Assembly (NCBI GenBank): GCA_937925755.1
Contig: CALAMX010000044.1
Coordinates: 1 to 10,180, forward strand
DNA from: an uncultured Burkholderiales bacterium
GTDB lineage: Bacteria > Pseudomonadota > Gammaproteobacteria > Burkholderiales > Thiobacillaceae
Reading direction: 5' to 3'
DNA: 10,180 nucleotides
Below the pieces are notes generated by a model. It saw only the letters and a program-made list of their open reading frames with translations. It was not told where the DNA came from and made no database searches. A program made the translations under genes and the position numbers. Positions 1 to 6,549 of this stretch are shown here, piece by piece. Within the stretch, counting starts at the first letter, position 1, and each line of letters starts with the position of its first letter.

Positions 1-650
1 GTGCCCGGCGGCAGGTCCACCACCAGATAATCGAGGTCTTTCCAGCGAGTGTTGTTGAGCAGCTGTTCCAAGGCCTGCGTCACCATGGGACCCCGCCAGA
101 CCATGGGGGTCTCCACATCGATCAAGAAGCCGATGGACATCGCCTGCAACCCGTGGCCGATCATGGGCTCCAGCGATTGGCCATCCACCGACTCGGGGCG
201 GCCGTGGATGCCCAGCATGGTCGGCTGCGAAGGCCCGTAGATGTCGGCGTCCAGCATGCCCACACGCGCCCCCTCGGCGGCCAGGGCCAGGGCCAGGTTC
301 ACGGCCGTGGTGGACTTGCCCACGCCGCCCTTGCCGGAGGCCACGGCGATGATGTTCTTGACCCCAGGGATCAGTTTCACCCCGCGCTGTACGCTGTGGG
401 CGACGATCTTCCAGGTGACGTTGGCATCGACCGACTCCACCCCCGGGATACTCTTGATCTTGTCCGTGATGGCCTGTTTGATGCTGTCGATCACCATCTT
501 GGCCGGATAGGGCAGGACCACGTCGAGGCTGACCTTGCCGCCCTCGACCTTGATGTTGCGCGCGGACTTGGTGGAGATGAAATCCTTCTGGGTGTTGGGA
601 TCGACGAGCCCCTTCAGAGCCATCTGTACTTGCGACTCGGAAACCGACAT
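1..650 (-). CDS. mrp: Mrp/ApbC family iron-sulfur cluster carrier ATPase (partial, C-terminus beyond window)
   Basis: P-loop ATPase of the Mrp/ApbC/NBP35 family, known to bind and deliver [4Fe-4S] clusters to apo-proteins in the cytoplasm. About 216 residues are visible. An N-terminal DUF59/MIP18-like domain covers roughly residues 5-80. The deviant Walker A motif SGKGGVGKST lies at about residues 105-114, followed by LDADIYGPSQP (switch region) and VVDLPPGT at the window edge. The C-terminal part, with the CxxC metal-binding cysteines expected in this family, lies outside the window. The ATG at 650 is preceded by GAGG with a 7-base spacer, and the protein starts MSVSESQVQ, which fits family N-termini. 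It is separated from the next minus-strand gene by 286 bases, so it probably has its own promoter, although I could not identify a convincing one. Family assignment is very secure; the exact symbol (mrp or apbC) is a naming choice. Confidence 0.95.
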   Translation of the reverse strand, partial: MSVSESQVQMALKGLVDPNTQKDFISTKSARNIKVEGGKVSLDVVLPYPAKMVIDSIKQAITDKIKSIPGVESVDANVTWKIVAHSVQRGVKLIPGVKNIIAVASGKGGVGKSTTAVNLALALAAEGARVGMLDADIYGPSQPTMLGIHGRPESVDGQSLEPMIGHGLQAMSIGFLIDVETPMVWRGPMVTQALEQLLNNTRWKDLDYLVVDLPPG

Positions 651-875
651 GGTCAAACCTCAGTGTTGAGTGAGTTGAAACGCTCGAAATCCGGTGCCGG
701 CTTGGGCGTGTGCGGACGCAAATGGTGACGCGGACGCAGCATTTCAAGCCGTCCTGCCCACTGTCGGAAGCAAGGGACCCCTCCCGACCTCATTGTTGAC
801 CATTTTACTCGGTTTTGGCTGAGGATGCCAAGCCTCTCGCGCCGGCCTGCAGCAATCGGCGCAAGGGACCTGCCT

Positions 876-890
876 GGTACCGCCGGTACC
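876..890. repeat. Perfect 15-base inverted repeat (7-bp arms, 1-base centre)
   Basis: GGTACCG, then C, then CGGTACC forms a perfect interrupted palindrome in the 286-base gap between the proline-rich protein gene and mrp. No T-run follows on either strand, so it is not a standard intrinsic terminator. It could be an operator or a chance palindrome. I see no credible gene elsewhere in 651-936. Confidence 0.5.
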
Positions 891-936
891 CTATCAGGTA
901 CTCGCATAAGATACTGGGTCAACAAGGAGTAAGCGA

Positions 937-1617
937 TTACTTACAAACATCCAGCCGGCCTTCCCGCCAGCACAGCTTGCGCTTGGTCGGTTTGGCGGCG
1001 GCTGCCGGCTGCGGGGTGACCGCGGGTTTTGCCGCCGGAGGCTTGCGTGCCGGCGCGACCACCCGGGGCGTCTCAGGGGGTGCGGCTACGTCGTGGGTGG
1101 AAGGAGTCGCGCCAGGGGTGGGTGCGACCGCCACCGCGGGCGGTGGGACAGCCTCTGGCGGGGCGGCGGGGGCCGAGGTGGACACGGTCGACGGCGCTTG
1201 CGCCGCCATGGACGGTGCAGACTGGGGCCCAGGCTCAGGAACCTCTGCCGGAGGTTGTGGCGGGGCGACCGGCCAAGCGGTGGCTGGCGCGGCGGGCAAG
1301 GGCGGCTGGGAGGGCAGCCAGATCACGAGCGTATAGGGCTGCGGCTGCGACAGCACCGCCGGTGGCGCCGGCCACAGGAAAGGGAAGATGGGGACGAGGT
1401 AATAGGGATACAGACCGGGCGGGGCCATGACCTGGGCGCTGCCGCGGCCGGGCTGTACAGTCGGCTGCACCGGCTTGTCGTCCGGCATGGCCTCGGTCGA
1501 GGTCGCCATCAGGGCGGCCAACAGACACGTCACCGTTCTTCTCAGGCCGATGCCCTGCCGATCCCGACCCGCCGCTGTAGGCCGGCCCGGGTACATGCGC
1601 TGTGCGGTTTGGTTCAT
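937..1617 (-). CDS. Proline-rich, probably exported protein with C-terminal cysteine pair; function unknown
   Basis: Unrecognised 226-residue protein. The chosen ATG at 1617 shares the ATGA overlap with the stop codon of the upstream 121-residue gene, which suggests translational coupling; a longer in-frame reading from 1725 would overlap that gene by over 100 bases and looks spurious. Residues 18-27 are basic (RDRQGIGLRR). A hydrophobic stretch follows at about 28-38 (TVTCLLAALMA), with a plausible signal-peptidase site near A43, so export to the periplasm or envelope is inferred. No lipobox fits the cysteine at 31. Residues 55-95 are rich in P, Y, W, F and L (for example LYPYYLVPIFPFLWP). 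Residues 95-210 are low-complexity Pro/Ala/Val/Thr. A basic end KRKLCWREGRLDVCK carries Cys216 and Cys225, which could form a disulfide. A periplasm-spanning or envelope-anchoring role is conceivable but unproven. Confidence 0.7.
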   Translation of the reverse strand: MNQTAQRMYPGRPTAAGRDRQGIGLRRTVTCLLAALMATSTEAMPDDKPVQPTVQPGRGSAQVMAPPGLYPYYLVPIFPFLWPAPPAVLSQPQPYTLVIWLPSQPPLPAAPATAWPVAPPQPPAEVPEPGPQSAPSMAAQAPSTVSTSAPAAPPEAVPPPAVAVAPTPGATPSTHDVAAPPETPRVVAPARKPPAAKPAVTPQPAAAAKPTKRKLCWREGRLDVCK

Positions 1618-1979
1618 GCCATGACGTCCGGGCTGTGCGACACCAGCCGCAGCAGGGGCACCTTGGCCCGCAACAGGCAGACCACCTGGGTCATGAGCCC
1701 GGGCTGGCAGCGCAGCGACACCCACAGGACATTGATGTCGATGTTGAAATCGGCGAACACGATGTCTTCGCCGAAGCGTTCCAGCACCCCGCGCACCAGC
1801 ACCATGACCTGATGCTGTTCCGCGGCAGGGCGCCTGTTGAGCCCCGGCGCCAGCATCATGAAATCGGCATACGGCTTACCCGCGGCATCTCGCTTGGGCA
1901 CCCGCTGCCACAGCGGTTGCCCCGCCTCCCACACGACCGAGGCGACGAGATCGTCGGCCTTGCGCGCAGCCAGTTTCAC
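1614..1979 (-). CDS. Conserved-looking 121-residue cytoplasmic protein of unknown function
   Basis: Unrecognised protein of 121 residues without signal peptide or membrane segment. The proposed start is GTG at 1979, only one base after the TAG stop of the CBS-domain gene, so translation is probably coupled; no strong Shine-Dalgarno is visible. The stop overlaps the next ATG (ATGA at 1617-1614). The C-terminal half (about residues 57-115) alternates hydrophobic stretches around VMVLVRGVLERFG, NVLWVSLRC and MTQVVCLLRAKVPLLRLVSH. This could fold as beta-alpha-beta units of a ferredoxin or ACT-like type, but that is inference from pattern alone. The position directly behind a CBS-domain sensor makes a shared regulatory role possible. 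A later start would damage the N-terminal region that appears continuous with the upstream gene. Confidence 0.75.
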   Translation of the reverse strand: MKLAARKADDLVASVVWEAGQPLWQRVPKRDAAGKPYADFMMLAPGLNRRPAAEQHQVMVLVRGVLERFGEDIVFADFNIDINVLWVSLRCQPGLMTQVVCLLRAKVPLLRLVSHSPDVMA

Positions 1980-1980
1980 A

Positions 1981-2574
1981 CTAACGGTTCAGAGCTGCGC
2001 CGATCTCGGCGAAGGTGCGAGCCACGGAGACAGTGTGGATAGGCATGCCCAGCAGCCTGCCGATCTGTGTGGCGGAGAACACACCGCGCAAGGTCTGGCT
2101 ATTGTCCGGACGTCGTTCCGCCACCAGGGCGTGCTGGCGGCCCTGCGCCTGCAGGGTGGCCACCACGTCGCCCACCTTCGCCGTCTTCAAGTCGTCCAGG
2201 CAGAGGACCTCGAGGCGCTCGCGTGGGGTCATGATGTCCTTGACCAGCACGTCGGAATGGCGGATACCCTGTGTCTGGATCACCTGCATGGGCTTTTCGC
2301 TGGTCAGATCGGTGGCGGTGATCAGGCCCAGGATCTGGTTCTGCTCGTCCACCACCAGGAGCATACGGACCCCGTGATGGATCATGCGAGCGCGCGTCGA
2401 TTCGATGCTCTCGAGCGGCCCGATGGTGTAAGCGGTGACCTTGGAGAAGTCGGTCATCACCTCCAGGGCCGGGGTCTCCAGGCTCACCCGCTCAGGGATG
2501 TCCTGTCTAGGGATGACGAAGCTCGCCCCTTTCTGGAGCGGCATCACCGGCAGCACCTTGTATTGCGGATCCAT
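1981..2574 (-). CDS. Two-CBS-domain protein (putative nucleotide-sensing regulatory protein)
   Basis: 197-residue soluble protein. After a roughly 35-residue N-terminal segment, a first CBS motif runs over about residues 37-100 (EVMTDFSKVTAYTIGPLESI, then HHGVRMLLVVDEQNQILGLITATDL). A second covers about residues 110-180 (VKDIMTP through LRGVFSATQIGRLLGMP). CBS pairs form Bateman modules that in known families bind adenosine nucleotides or related ligands. No catalytic or transporter domain is attached, so the partner is unknown. The ATG at 2574 has an upstream GAGG with a 9-base spacer, a good ribosome-binding site. It lies 37 bases after rppH on the same strand and is followed after one base by the 121-residue gene, so rppH and the three following genes probably form one transcription unit. 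Domain call secure, biological role not. Confidence 0.88.
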   Translation of the reverse strand: MDPQYKVLPVMPLQKGASFVIPRQDIPERVSLETPALEVMTDFSKVTAYTIGPLESIESTRARMIHHGVRMLLVVDEQNQILGLITATDLTSEKPMQVIQTQGIRHSDVLVKDIMTPRERLEVLCLDDLKTAKVGDVVATLQAQGRQHALVAERRPDNSQTLRGVFSATQIGRLLGMPIHTVSVARTFAEIGAALNR

Positions 2575-2611
2575 GACTAAAGTCCTCGTGTGTCTTCGTT
2601 ACCGTGGGCGG

Positions 2612-3148
2612 TCAAGGCCGCCCCATGTACGCCCGCATGGCATGCATATAGGGGTGCCGGGTGCGCGGCAGATGCTGAGGCTCGAGGTACTTTTCCAGTT
2701 CCGCCAGGGCAAGGCGATAGACCTCCCGCTTGAAAGCCACCACGGCCTCCACCGGCTCCCAGTAGGCGCTCCAGCGCCAGGCATCGAACTCGGGATGATC
2801 GGTGGCGCGCAGGCACACGTCGCAGTCGCGCCCAATCAGGCGCAGCAGGTACCAGATCTGCTTCTGACCGCGATAGTGGCCGTGCAAATCCCGTCGCATC
2901 CACTCACGCGGCACATCATAGCGCAACCAGTTGCGCGTGCGGCCGAGGATGCGGACGTGCTCTGGTTTGAGGCCCACCTCCTCGTGCAGCTCCCGGTACA
3001 TGGCCTGTTCCGGACTCTCGCCGGGTTTGATGCCACCCTGCGGGAATTGCCAGGCGTTTTGCCGCACCCTTTTGCCCCAGAACACCTCGTTGCGGGCGTT
3101 GCACAGCACGATCCCCACGTTCGGCCGGTAACCGTCTTTGTCGATCAT
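2612..3148 (-). CDS. rppH: RNA pyrophosphohydrolase RppH (Nudix)
   Basis: Nudix hydrolase that removes pyrophosphate from the 5' end of mRNAs, in known members preparing them for RNase E decay. It is 178 residues long, close to the usual RppH length. The start MIDKDGYRPNVGIVL matches the family N-terminus, and the ATG at 3148 has GAGG with a 6-base spacer (TTGAGGACGGCC), so I prefer it over the in-frame GTG at 3169. The Nudix box is complete at residues 38-60: G38, E44, then RELHEEVGL with R52, E53, E56, E57 and G59. WQFPQGGI precedes it, and TRNWLRYDVP and PEFDAWRW are family-typical downstream blocks. It sits 116 bases downstream of the spermidine-synthase-like gene on the same strand, with a candidate promoter in between, and heads the run into the CBS gene. 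Confidence 0.96.
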   Translation of the reverse strand: MIDKDGYRPNVGIVLCNARNEVFWGKRVRQNAWQFPQGGIKPGESPEQAMYRELHEEVGLKPEHVRILGRTRNWLRYDVPREWMRRDLHGHYRGQKQIWYLLRLIGRDCDVCLRATDHPEFDAWRWSAYWEPVEAVVAFKREVYRLALAELEKYLEPQHLPRTRHPYMHAMRAYMGRP

Positions 3149-3180
3149 GGCCGTCCTCAATGATTTCACTCGCTAAACGC

Positions 3181-3208
3181 ATTCTCCCACCCTTGGCCGT
3201 CCTTGCAA
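3181..3208 (-). promoter_or_regulatory. Candidate sigma70-type promoter for rppH
   Basis: On the minus strand, TTGCAA (3203-3208, 4 of 6 to the -35 consensus) is followed after 16 bases by GAGAAT (3181-3186, 4 of 6 to the -10 consensus). A start near 3174 would give a leader of about 25 bases carrying the rppH ribosome-binding site. Match quality is moderate and the site is unproven. Confidence 0.3.
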
Positions 3209-3264
3209 AGCCGCCGCCCAACCACAATCGCGCGGGATTCAGCCGGGTGAGCCGGTCGGTCGAT

Positions 3265-4020
3265 TCACCGGTTGCAGCTATATAGACGCTCGATGAAGCG
3301 GGTGAATTCCAGCCCCAGCTCGCGCTCCAGCCGCTCGGCACGCCCGCGCAGCAGAAGGCGGTCCAGTCCCGGTACAGGGGGCTTGAAGGCAAAGACGACG
3401 ATATTGCCCCGCTTCTCGGCAGGCAGTTGCAGAATTTGGCCGGCGAACACCCGATCCAAGCGTGCGCGATAGGCCCCGAAGCGGGGGTCGGACCCCCACA
3501 GGTTGAACACAGCCACACCACCAGGGCGCAGTGCATTTAGACAACCCTGGTAGAACTCTTGCGTGGCCAGGTCCTCGACGATGCGTTCGGCGTCATAGGC
3601 GTCCACCAGCAATCCGTCGAGCTCTGCATTGCACTGACGCACGTATTCCGCACCGTCGGCCACCCGCACCTCGAGGCGCGCATCGTTGTCCGGCAATAGG
3701 AAATAGGCGCGCGCGGCCGCGACCACCTGCGGGTTGATCTCCAGTGCGGTGAGGCGAATCTGCGGCAGCCGCTGGTGTATGAACTTGGCGATCGAGCCCC
3801 CACCCAGGCCGATCAAGGCGACCTCGCGCGCTTCCGGGCGGAAGAGCAGAAAGGCCAGCATTGCCCGCGTGTACTCCAGCTCCAGATCGAACGGGGCCTT
3901 GAGCCGCATGGCGCTCTGCACGGCTGGCCCGCCCAGGTGCAGCAGGCGCACGCCGTCCTTCTCGCTGATTTCTACCGGGGTGTGCGCCACACGCCGGCCA
4001 ACACGGGTGAGGATACGCAT
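3265..4020 (-). CDS. Spermidine synthase-like protein (SpeE-fold, substrate uncertain)
   Basis: 251-residue protein with the Rossmann-like fold of the spermidine synthase/class I methyltransferase superfamily. The nucleotide-binding motif I is VALIGLGGGSIAKF (about residues 67-80). The acidic strand-2 motif is LTALEINPQVV (about 90-100), ADGAEYV comes at about 121-127, and DGLLVDAYDAE lies at about 135-145, where SpeE carries its catalytic aspartate. LRPGGVAVFNLW follows. The region that in true SpeE carries the Tyr-His-Glu substrate motif reads PFDLELEYTRAMLAF here, and the usual Asp-Pro after the catalytic Asp is absent. Aminopropyl transfer to putrescine is therefore doubtful; 'spermidine synthase family protein' is the safe name. 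The ATG at 4020 lacks a clear Shine-Dalgarno. It diverges from proS across 36 bases and is transcribed toward rppH. Confidence 0.85.
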   Translation of the reverse strand: MRILTRVGRRVAHTPVEISEKDGVRLLHLGGPAVQSAMRLKAPFDLELEYTRAMLAFLLFRPEAREVALIGLGGGSIAKFIHQRLPQIRLTALEINPQVVAAARAYFLLPDNDARLEVRVADGAEYVRQCNAELDGLLVDAYDAERIVEDLATQEFYQGCLNALRPGGVAVFNLWGSDPRFGAYRARLDRVFAGQILQLPAEKRGNIVVFAFKPPVPGLDRLLLRGRAERLERELGLEFTRFIERLYSCNR

Positions 4021-4021
4021 T

Positions 4022-4030
4022 TGTTAAGAT
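4022..4030 (+). promoter_or_regulatory. Candidate extended -10 element for proS
   Basis: TGTTAAGAT contains an extended -10 TGn followed by TAAGAT (4 of 6 to consensus), 27 bases before the proS ATG. No good -35 is visible, which is tolerable for extended -10 promoters. On the opposite strand the overlapping TATCTT (4031-4026) could serve the divergent gene and would place its start almost at the ATG at 4020. Both calls are tentative. Confidence 0.28.
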
Positions 4031-4056
4031 AGTGCTTTGCCGTCGAGGTCGATATT

Positions 4057-5790
4057 ATGCGCACAACTCGCTTCTTTCTCTCCACAAGCAAGGAGGCACC
4101 GGCCGAGGCCGAGCTCATCAGCCACAAGCTGATGCTGCGGGCCGGCTTGATCAAACGCTTGGGTTCGGGGCTTTACACCTGGATGCCGTTGGGGCTGCGG
4201 GTGCTGCGCAAGGTCGAGGCGATCGTGCGGGAGGAGATGAACCGCGCCGGTGCCATCGAGTTGCTCATGCCCACTGTCATCCCGGCGGAACTGTGGCAGG
4301 AAAGCGGCCGCTGGGAGGTGTTCGGGCCACAGCTGCTCAAGATCAAGGATCGCCACGAGCGCGACTTTCTCTATGGCCCAACGCACGAGGAGGTGATCAC
4401 CGACCTCGCCCGCCGCGAGATCCGCTCTTATCGCCAGTTACCCGTGAACTTCTACCAGATCCAGACCAAGTTTCGCGACGAGATCCGTCCCCGCTTCGGG
4501 GTCATGCGTGCGCGTGAGTTCCTGATGAAGGACGCCTACTCTTTCCACGCCGACGAGGCGAGTCTGGATGCGACTTACCATCTGATGTACGACACCTACT
4601 GCCGCATCTTTACCCGCTTGGGACTTATGTTCCGGGCGGTGGCCGCCGATACGGGGGCGATCGGCGGCAGCGCATCGCACGAGTTTCATGTGCTGGCCGA
4701 CAGCGGCGAGGACGCCATCGCTTACTGTCCTGACTCGGATTACGCCGCCAACATCGAACTGGCCGAGGCCCTGCCGCCGGTCACCGCGCGCCCCGCGCCG
4801 TCCGAGTCCCTGCAGAAGGTCCCCACCCCTGGCCAGCACAGCATAGACGAAGTATGTGCTTACTTACATGTCAGCCCAGACCGTGTTGTCAAAACCCTCA
4901 TCGTACGCGGCGAGGACGGGCTGGTGGCGCTGCTCGTGCGCGGCGATCACGAACTCAACGCGGTCAAGGCGGCCAAGTTGCCGGGGGTGAAGACGCCACT
5001 GGAGTTCGCCTCAGAGGCCGAGATCCGCTCGGCTGTCGGCTGCGGCGTCGGCTCGCTCGGACCCATAGGACTCAAGCTACCCATTTGGGCCGACCACTCC
5101 GTCGCCGTCATGGCCGATTTTGTCTGCGGCGCCAACGAGGACGGCTTTCACTTGCGGGGGGTCAACTTCCAGCGCGACCTGCCTGAGCCGCGGGTCGCCG
5201 ATCTGCGCAACGCCGTCGCCGGCGATCCCTCGCCCGATGGCAAGGGCCGGTTGGAGATCTGCCGGGGCATCGAGGTCGGCCACATCTTCAAACTAGGCAC
5301 CAAGTACTCCGCCGCCATGAACGCGACCTTTCTCGACGAGCAGGGTGCAAGCCGCGTTGCCATTATGGGCTGTTATGGCATCGGTGTGTCGCGTATCGTC
5401 GCCGCCGCTATCGAACAAAGCAACGATGAACGCGGCATCGTCTTCCCCCAGGCGATGGCGCCGTTCGAGTTGGCGATCGTGCCGCTCGGCTACCGGCGCA
5501 GTCAAGTCGTCCGCGAAGTTGCCGATAATCTGTACAATAGAATGCAGGCCGCCGGTATCGACGTGGTGCTGGATGACCGGGACGAGCGTCCCGGCGTCAT
5601 GTTCGCCGACATGGAGTTGATCGGCATCCCGCACCGCGTGGTGGTCAGCGAACGGGGGCTGAAGGACGGGCAGCTGGAATACCAGGCTCGCCCCGACACC
5701 GCTGGCACGCGCATTGCTTTGGATGAGGCGGTACGATTCGTCGAGGAACGCGTCAAGTCATGTCGCTGGCAAAACACGGCAAACGGCTGA
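4057..5790 (+). CDS. proS: Prolyl-tRNA synthetase (bacterial type with editing domain)
   Basis: Cytoplasmic class II aminoacyl-tRNA synthetase that charges tRNA-Pro; a tRNA-Pro gene lies 1 kb downstream. It is 577 residues, normal for the bacterial form. The catalytic core shows GLYTWMPLGLRVL, GPTHEEVITDL (about 108-118), motif 2 TKFRDEIRPRFG (about 137-148) followed by REFLMKDAYSF, and motif 3 GCYGIGVSRIVAAAIEQ (about 438-454). An inserted YbaK-like editing domain spans about 224-407 and includes VVKTLIV, whose Lys279 matches the lysine needed for Ala-tRNA-Pro hydrolysis in E. coli ProS. The anticodon-binding domain covers about 470-568. The ATG at 4057 has GAGG with an 8-base spacer. The last nine codons, ending CRWQNTANG, lie inside the overlap with the downstream transglycosylase gene and look like a non-family tail. 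Confidence 0.98.
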   Translation: MRTTRFFLSTSKEAPAEAELISHKLMLRAGLIKRLGSGLYTWMPLGLRVLRKVEAIVREEMNRAGAIELLMPTVIPAELWQESGRWEVFGPQLLKIKDRHERDFLYGPTHEEVITDLARREIRSYRQLPVNFYQIQTKFRDEIRPRFGVMRAREFLMKDAYSFHADEASLDATYHLMYDTYCRIFTRLGLMFRAVAADTGAIGGSASHEFHVLADSGEDAIAYCPDSDYAANIELAEALPPVTARPAPSESLQKVPTPGQHSIDEVCAYLHVSPDRVVKTLIVRGEDGLVALLVRGDHELNAVKAAKLPGVKTPLEFASEAEIRSAVGCGVGSLGPIGLKLPIWADHSVAVMADFVCGANEDGFHLRGVNFQRDLPEPRVADLRNAVAGDPSPDGKGRLEICRGIEVGHIFKLGTKYSAAMNATFLDEQGASRVAIMGCYGIGVSRIVAAAIEQSNDERGIVFPQAMAPFELAIVPLGYRRSQVVREVADNLYNRMQAAGIDVVLDDRDERPGVMFADMELIGIPHRVVVSERGLKDGQLEYQARPDTAGTRIALDEAVRFVEERVKSCRWQNTANG

Positions 5791-6410
5791 TCTGGTTGCT
5801 CGCACTGACGGCCGGCACGGCCTTGGCCGGTGCGCAGAAGTACGAGCCGCTGTCGGCGAGCGTGCGTGCCCAGTTGTCCAAGGCGGTGGCAGACCTAGGA
5901 CGCGACCAGGCCGCCTTCGCCGACGACCCTTTCGTCAAGGCCTGGCTGGCGGAGATGTCACGGCGTCTTGCAGCCTACATCCCCGACCCCGAGTACCGCG
6001 AGGTCTTCCTCAACACCGTCCACTACGAGGCCACGCGCGCTGGCCTAGACCCTGAGCTGATCCTTGCGCTCATCGAGGTGGAAAGCGGCTTTCGCAAGTA
6101 TGCCGTGTCTAGCGCTTTGGCCATGGGCTTCATGCAGGTCATGCCTTTTTGGGTCGATCTCATCGGCACCCGCGAGCACAACCTCTTTCACCTGCGCACC
6201 AACCTGCGCTACGGCTGCACCATCCTGCGCCACTACTTGGACATCGAGCGCGGCGACCTGTTCCGTGCGCTCGGCCGCTACAACGGCAGCCTGGGCCGTG
6301 CCGAATACCCCTCCCTGGTCTACAACGCCTGGCGTAACCGCTGGACCTACGGGATCACCCCTGTGGGGCTCAAAGGCAGCAAGAATCCGATATTGCGTAA
6401 GGGCACTTGA
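5760..6410 (+). CDS. Exported lytic transglycosylase, SLT domain (family 1 type)
   Basis: 216-residue envelope protein predicted to cleave the MurNAc-GlcNAc bond of peptidoglycan to the 1,6-anhydro product. The N-terminus (MSLAKHGKRLIWLLALTAGTALAGAQ) is a classical signal peptide with likely cleavage after ALA or AGA near residues 23-25. The SLT domain covers about 88-190: LILALIEVESGF contains the Glu-Ser signature with the presumed catalytic Glu108, then AMGFMQVMPFW (the usual GLMQ reads GFMQ), GCTILRHYL and ALGRYNGS. The catalytic domain makes up almost the whole mature protein, with no LysM or other binding domain. The ATG at 5760 lies 31 bases inside the end of proS, with GAGGAA 11 bases upstream, so it is probably co-transcribed and coupled. 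Symbols such as slt or mltC would overstate the subfamily. Confidence 0.92.
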   Translation: MSLAKHGKRLIWLLALTAGTALAGAQKYEPLSASVRAQLSKAVADLGRDQAAFADDPFVKAWLAEMSRRLAAYIPDPEYREVFLNTVHYEATRAGLDPELILALIEVESGFRKYAVSSALAMGFMQVMPFWVDLIGTREHNLFHLRTNLRYGCTILRHYLDIERGDLFRALGRYNGSLGRAEYPSLVYNAWRNRWTYGITPVGLKGSKNPILRKGT

Positions 6411-6492
6411 GCCGCCACGGTCATGGTGTCGGACATGGGGCCGAAGCCACCCCAGAGGATGAAGGCGGCCACAGCCGTTCCCTCTCTCCCAA

Positions 6493-6534
6493 CCCCTCCC
6501 ATTGAGGGGGGATGTAAGTCGGCTTTACCGACTT
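6493..6534. repeat. Two adjacent intergenic hairpins (possible dispersed repeat or weak terminator)
   Basis: Between the transglycosylase gene and the tRNA cluster, CCCCTC (6493-6498) pairs with GAGGGG (6504-6509) across a 5-base loop. AAGTCGG (6516-6522) pairs with CCGACTT (6528-6534) across a 5-base loop. On the plus strand the second stem is followed by TCATTA, and on the minus strand by ACATCC, so neither is a strong intrinsic terminator. The C-rich CTCTCCCAACCCCTCCC style resembles short dispersed intergenic repeats of Proteobacteria. The rest of 6411-6549 shows no gene. Confidence 0.45.
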
Positions 6535-6549
6535 TCATTACGAGGTTTT

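Noticed and set aside
653..925. Minus-strand 90-codon frame just upstream of mrp, ending 2 bases before its start
   Set aside because: It starts at TTG, has no ribosome-binding site, uses several AGG and other codons unlike the neighbours, and reads as no recognisable protein. It is more likely the mrp leader region.
1618..1725. 36-codon N-terminal extension of the proline-rich protein
   Set aside because: It lies inside the upstream 121-residue gene in another frame. The ATGA overlap and the signal-like segment after 1617 favour the shorter form.
1093..1812. Plus-strand 239-codon frame opposite the proline-rich and 121-residue genes
   Set aside because: Arg/Gly-rich low-complexity translation typical of antisense to GC-rich Pro/Ala coding sequence; no start signal.
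2916..3536. Minus-strand 206-codon frame spanning the end of the spermidine-synthase-like gene and rppH
   Set aside because: It is an out-of-frame shadow of two well-supported genes and contains no family motif.
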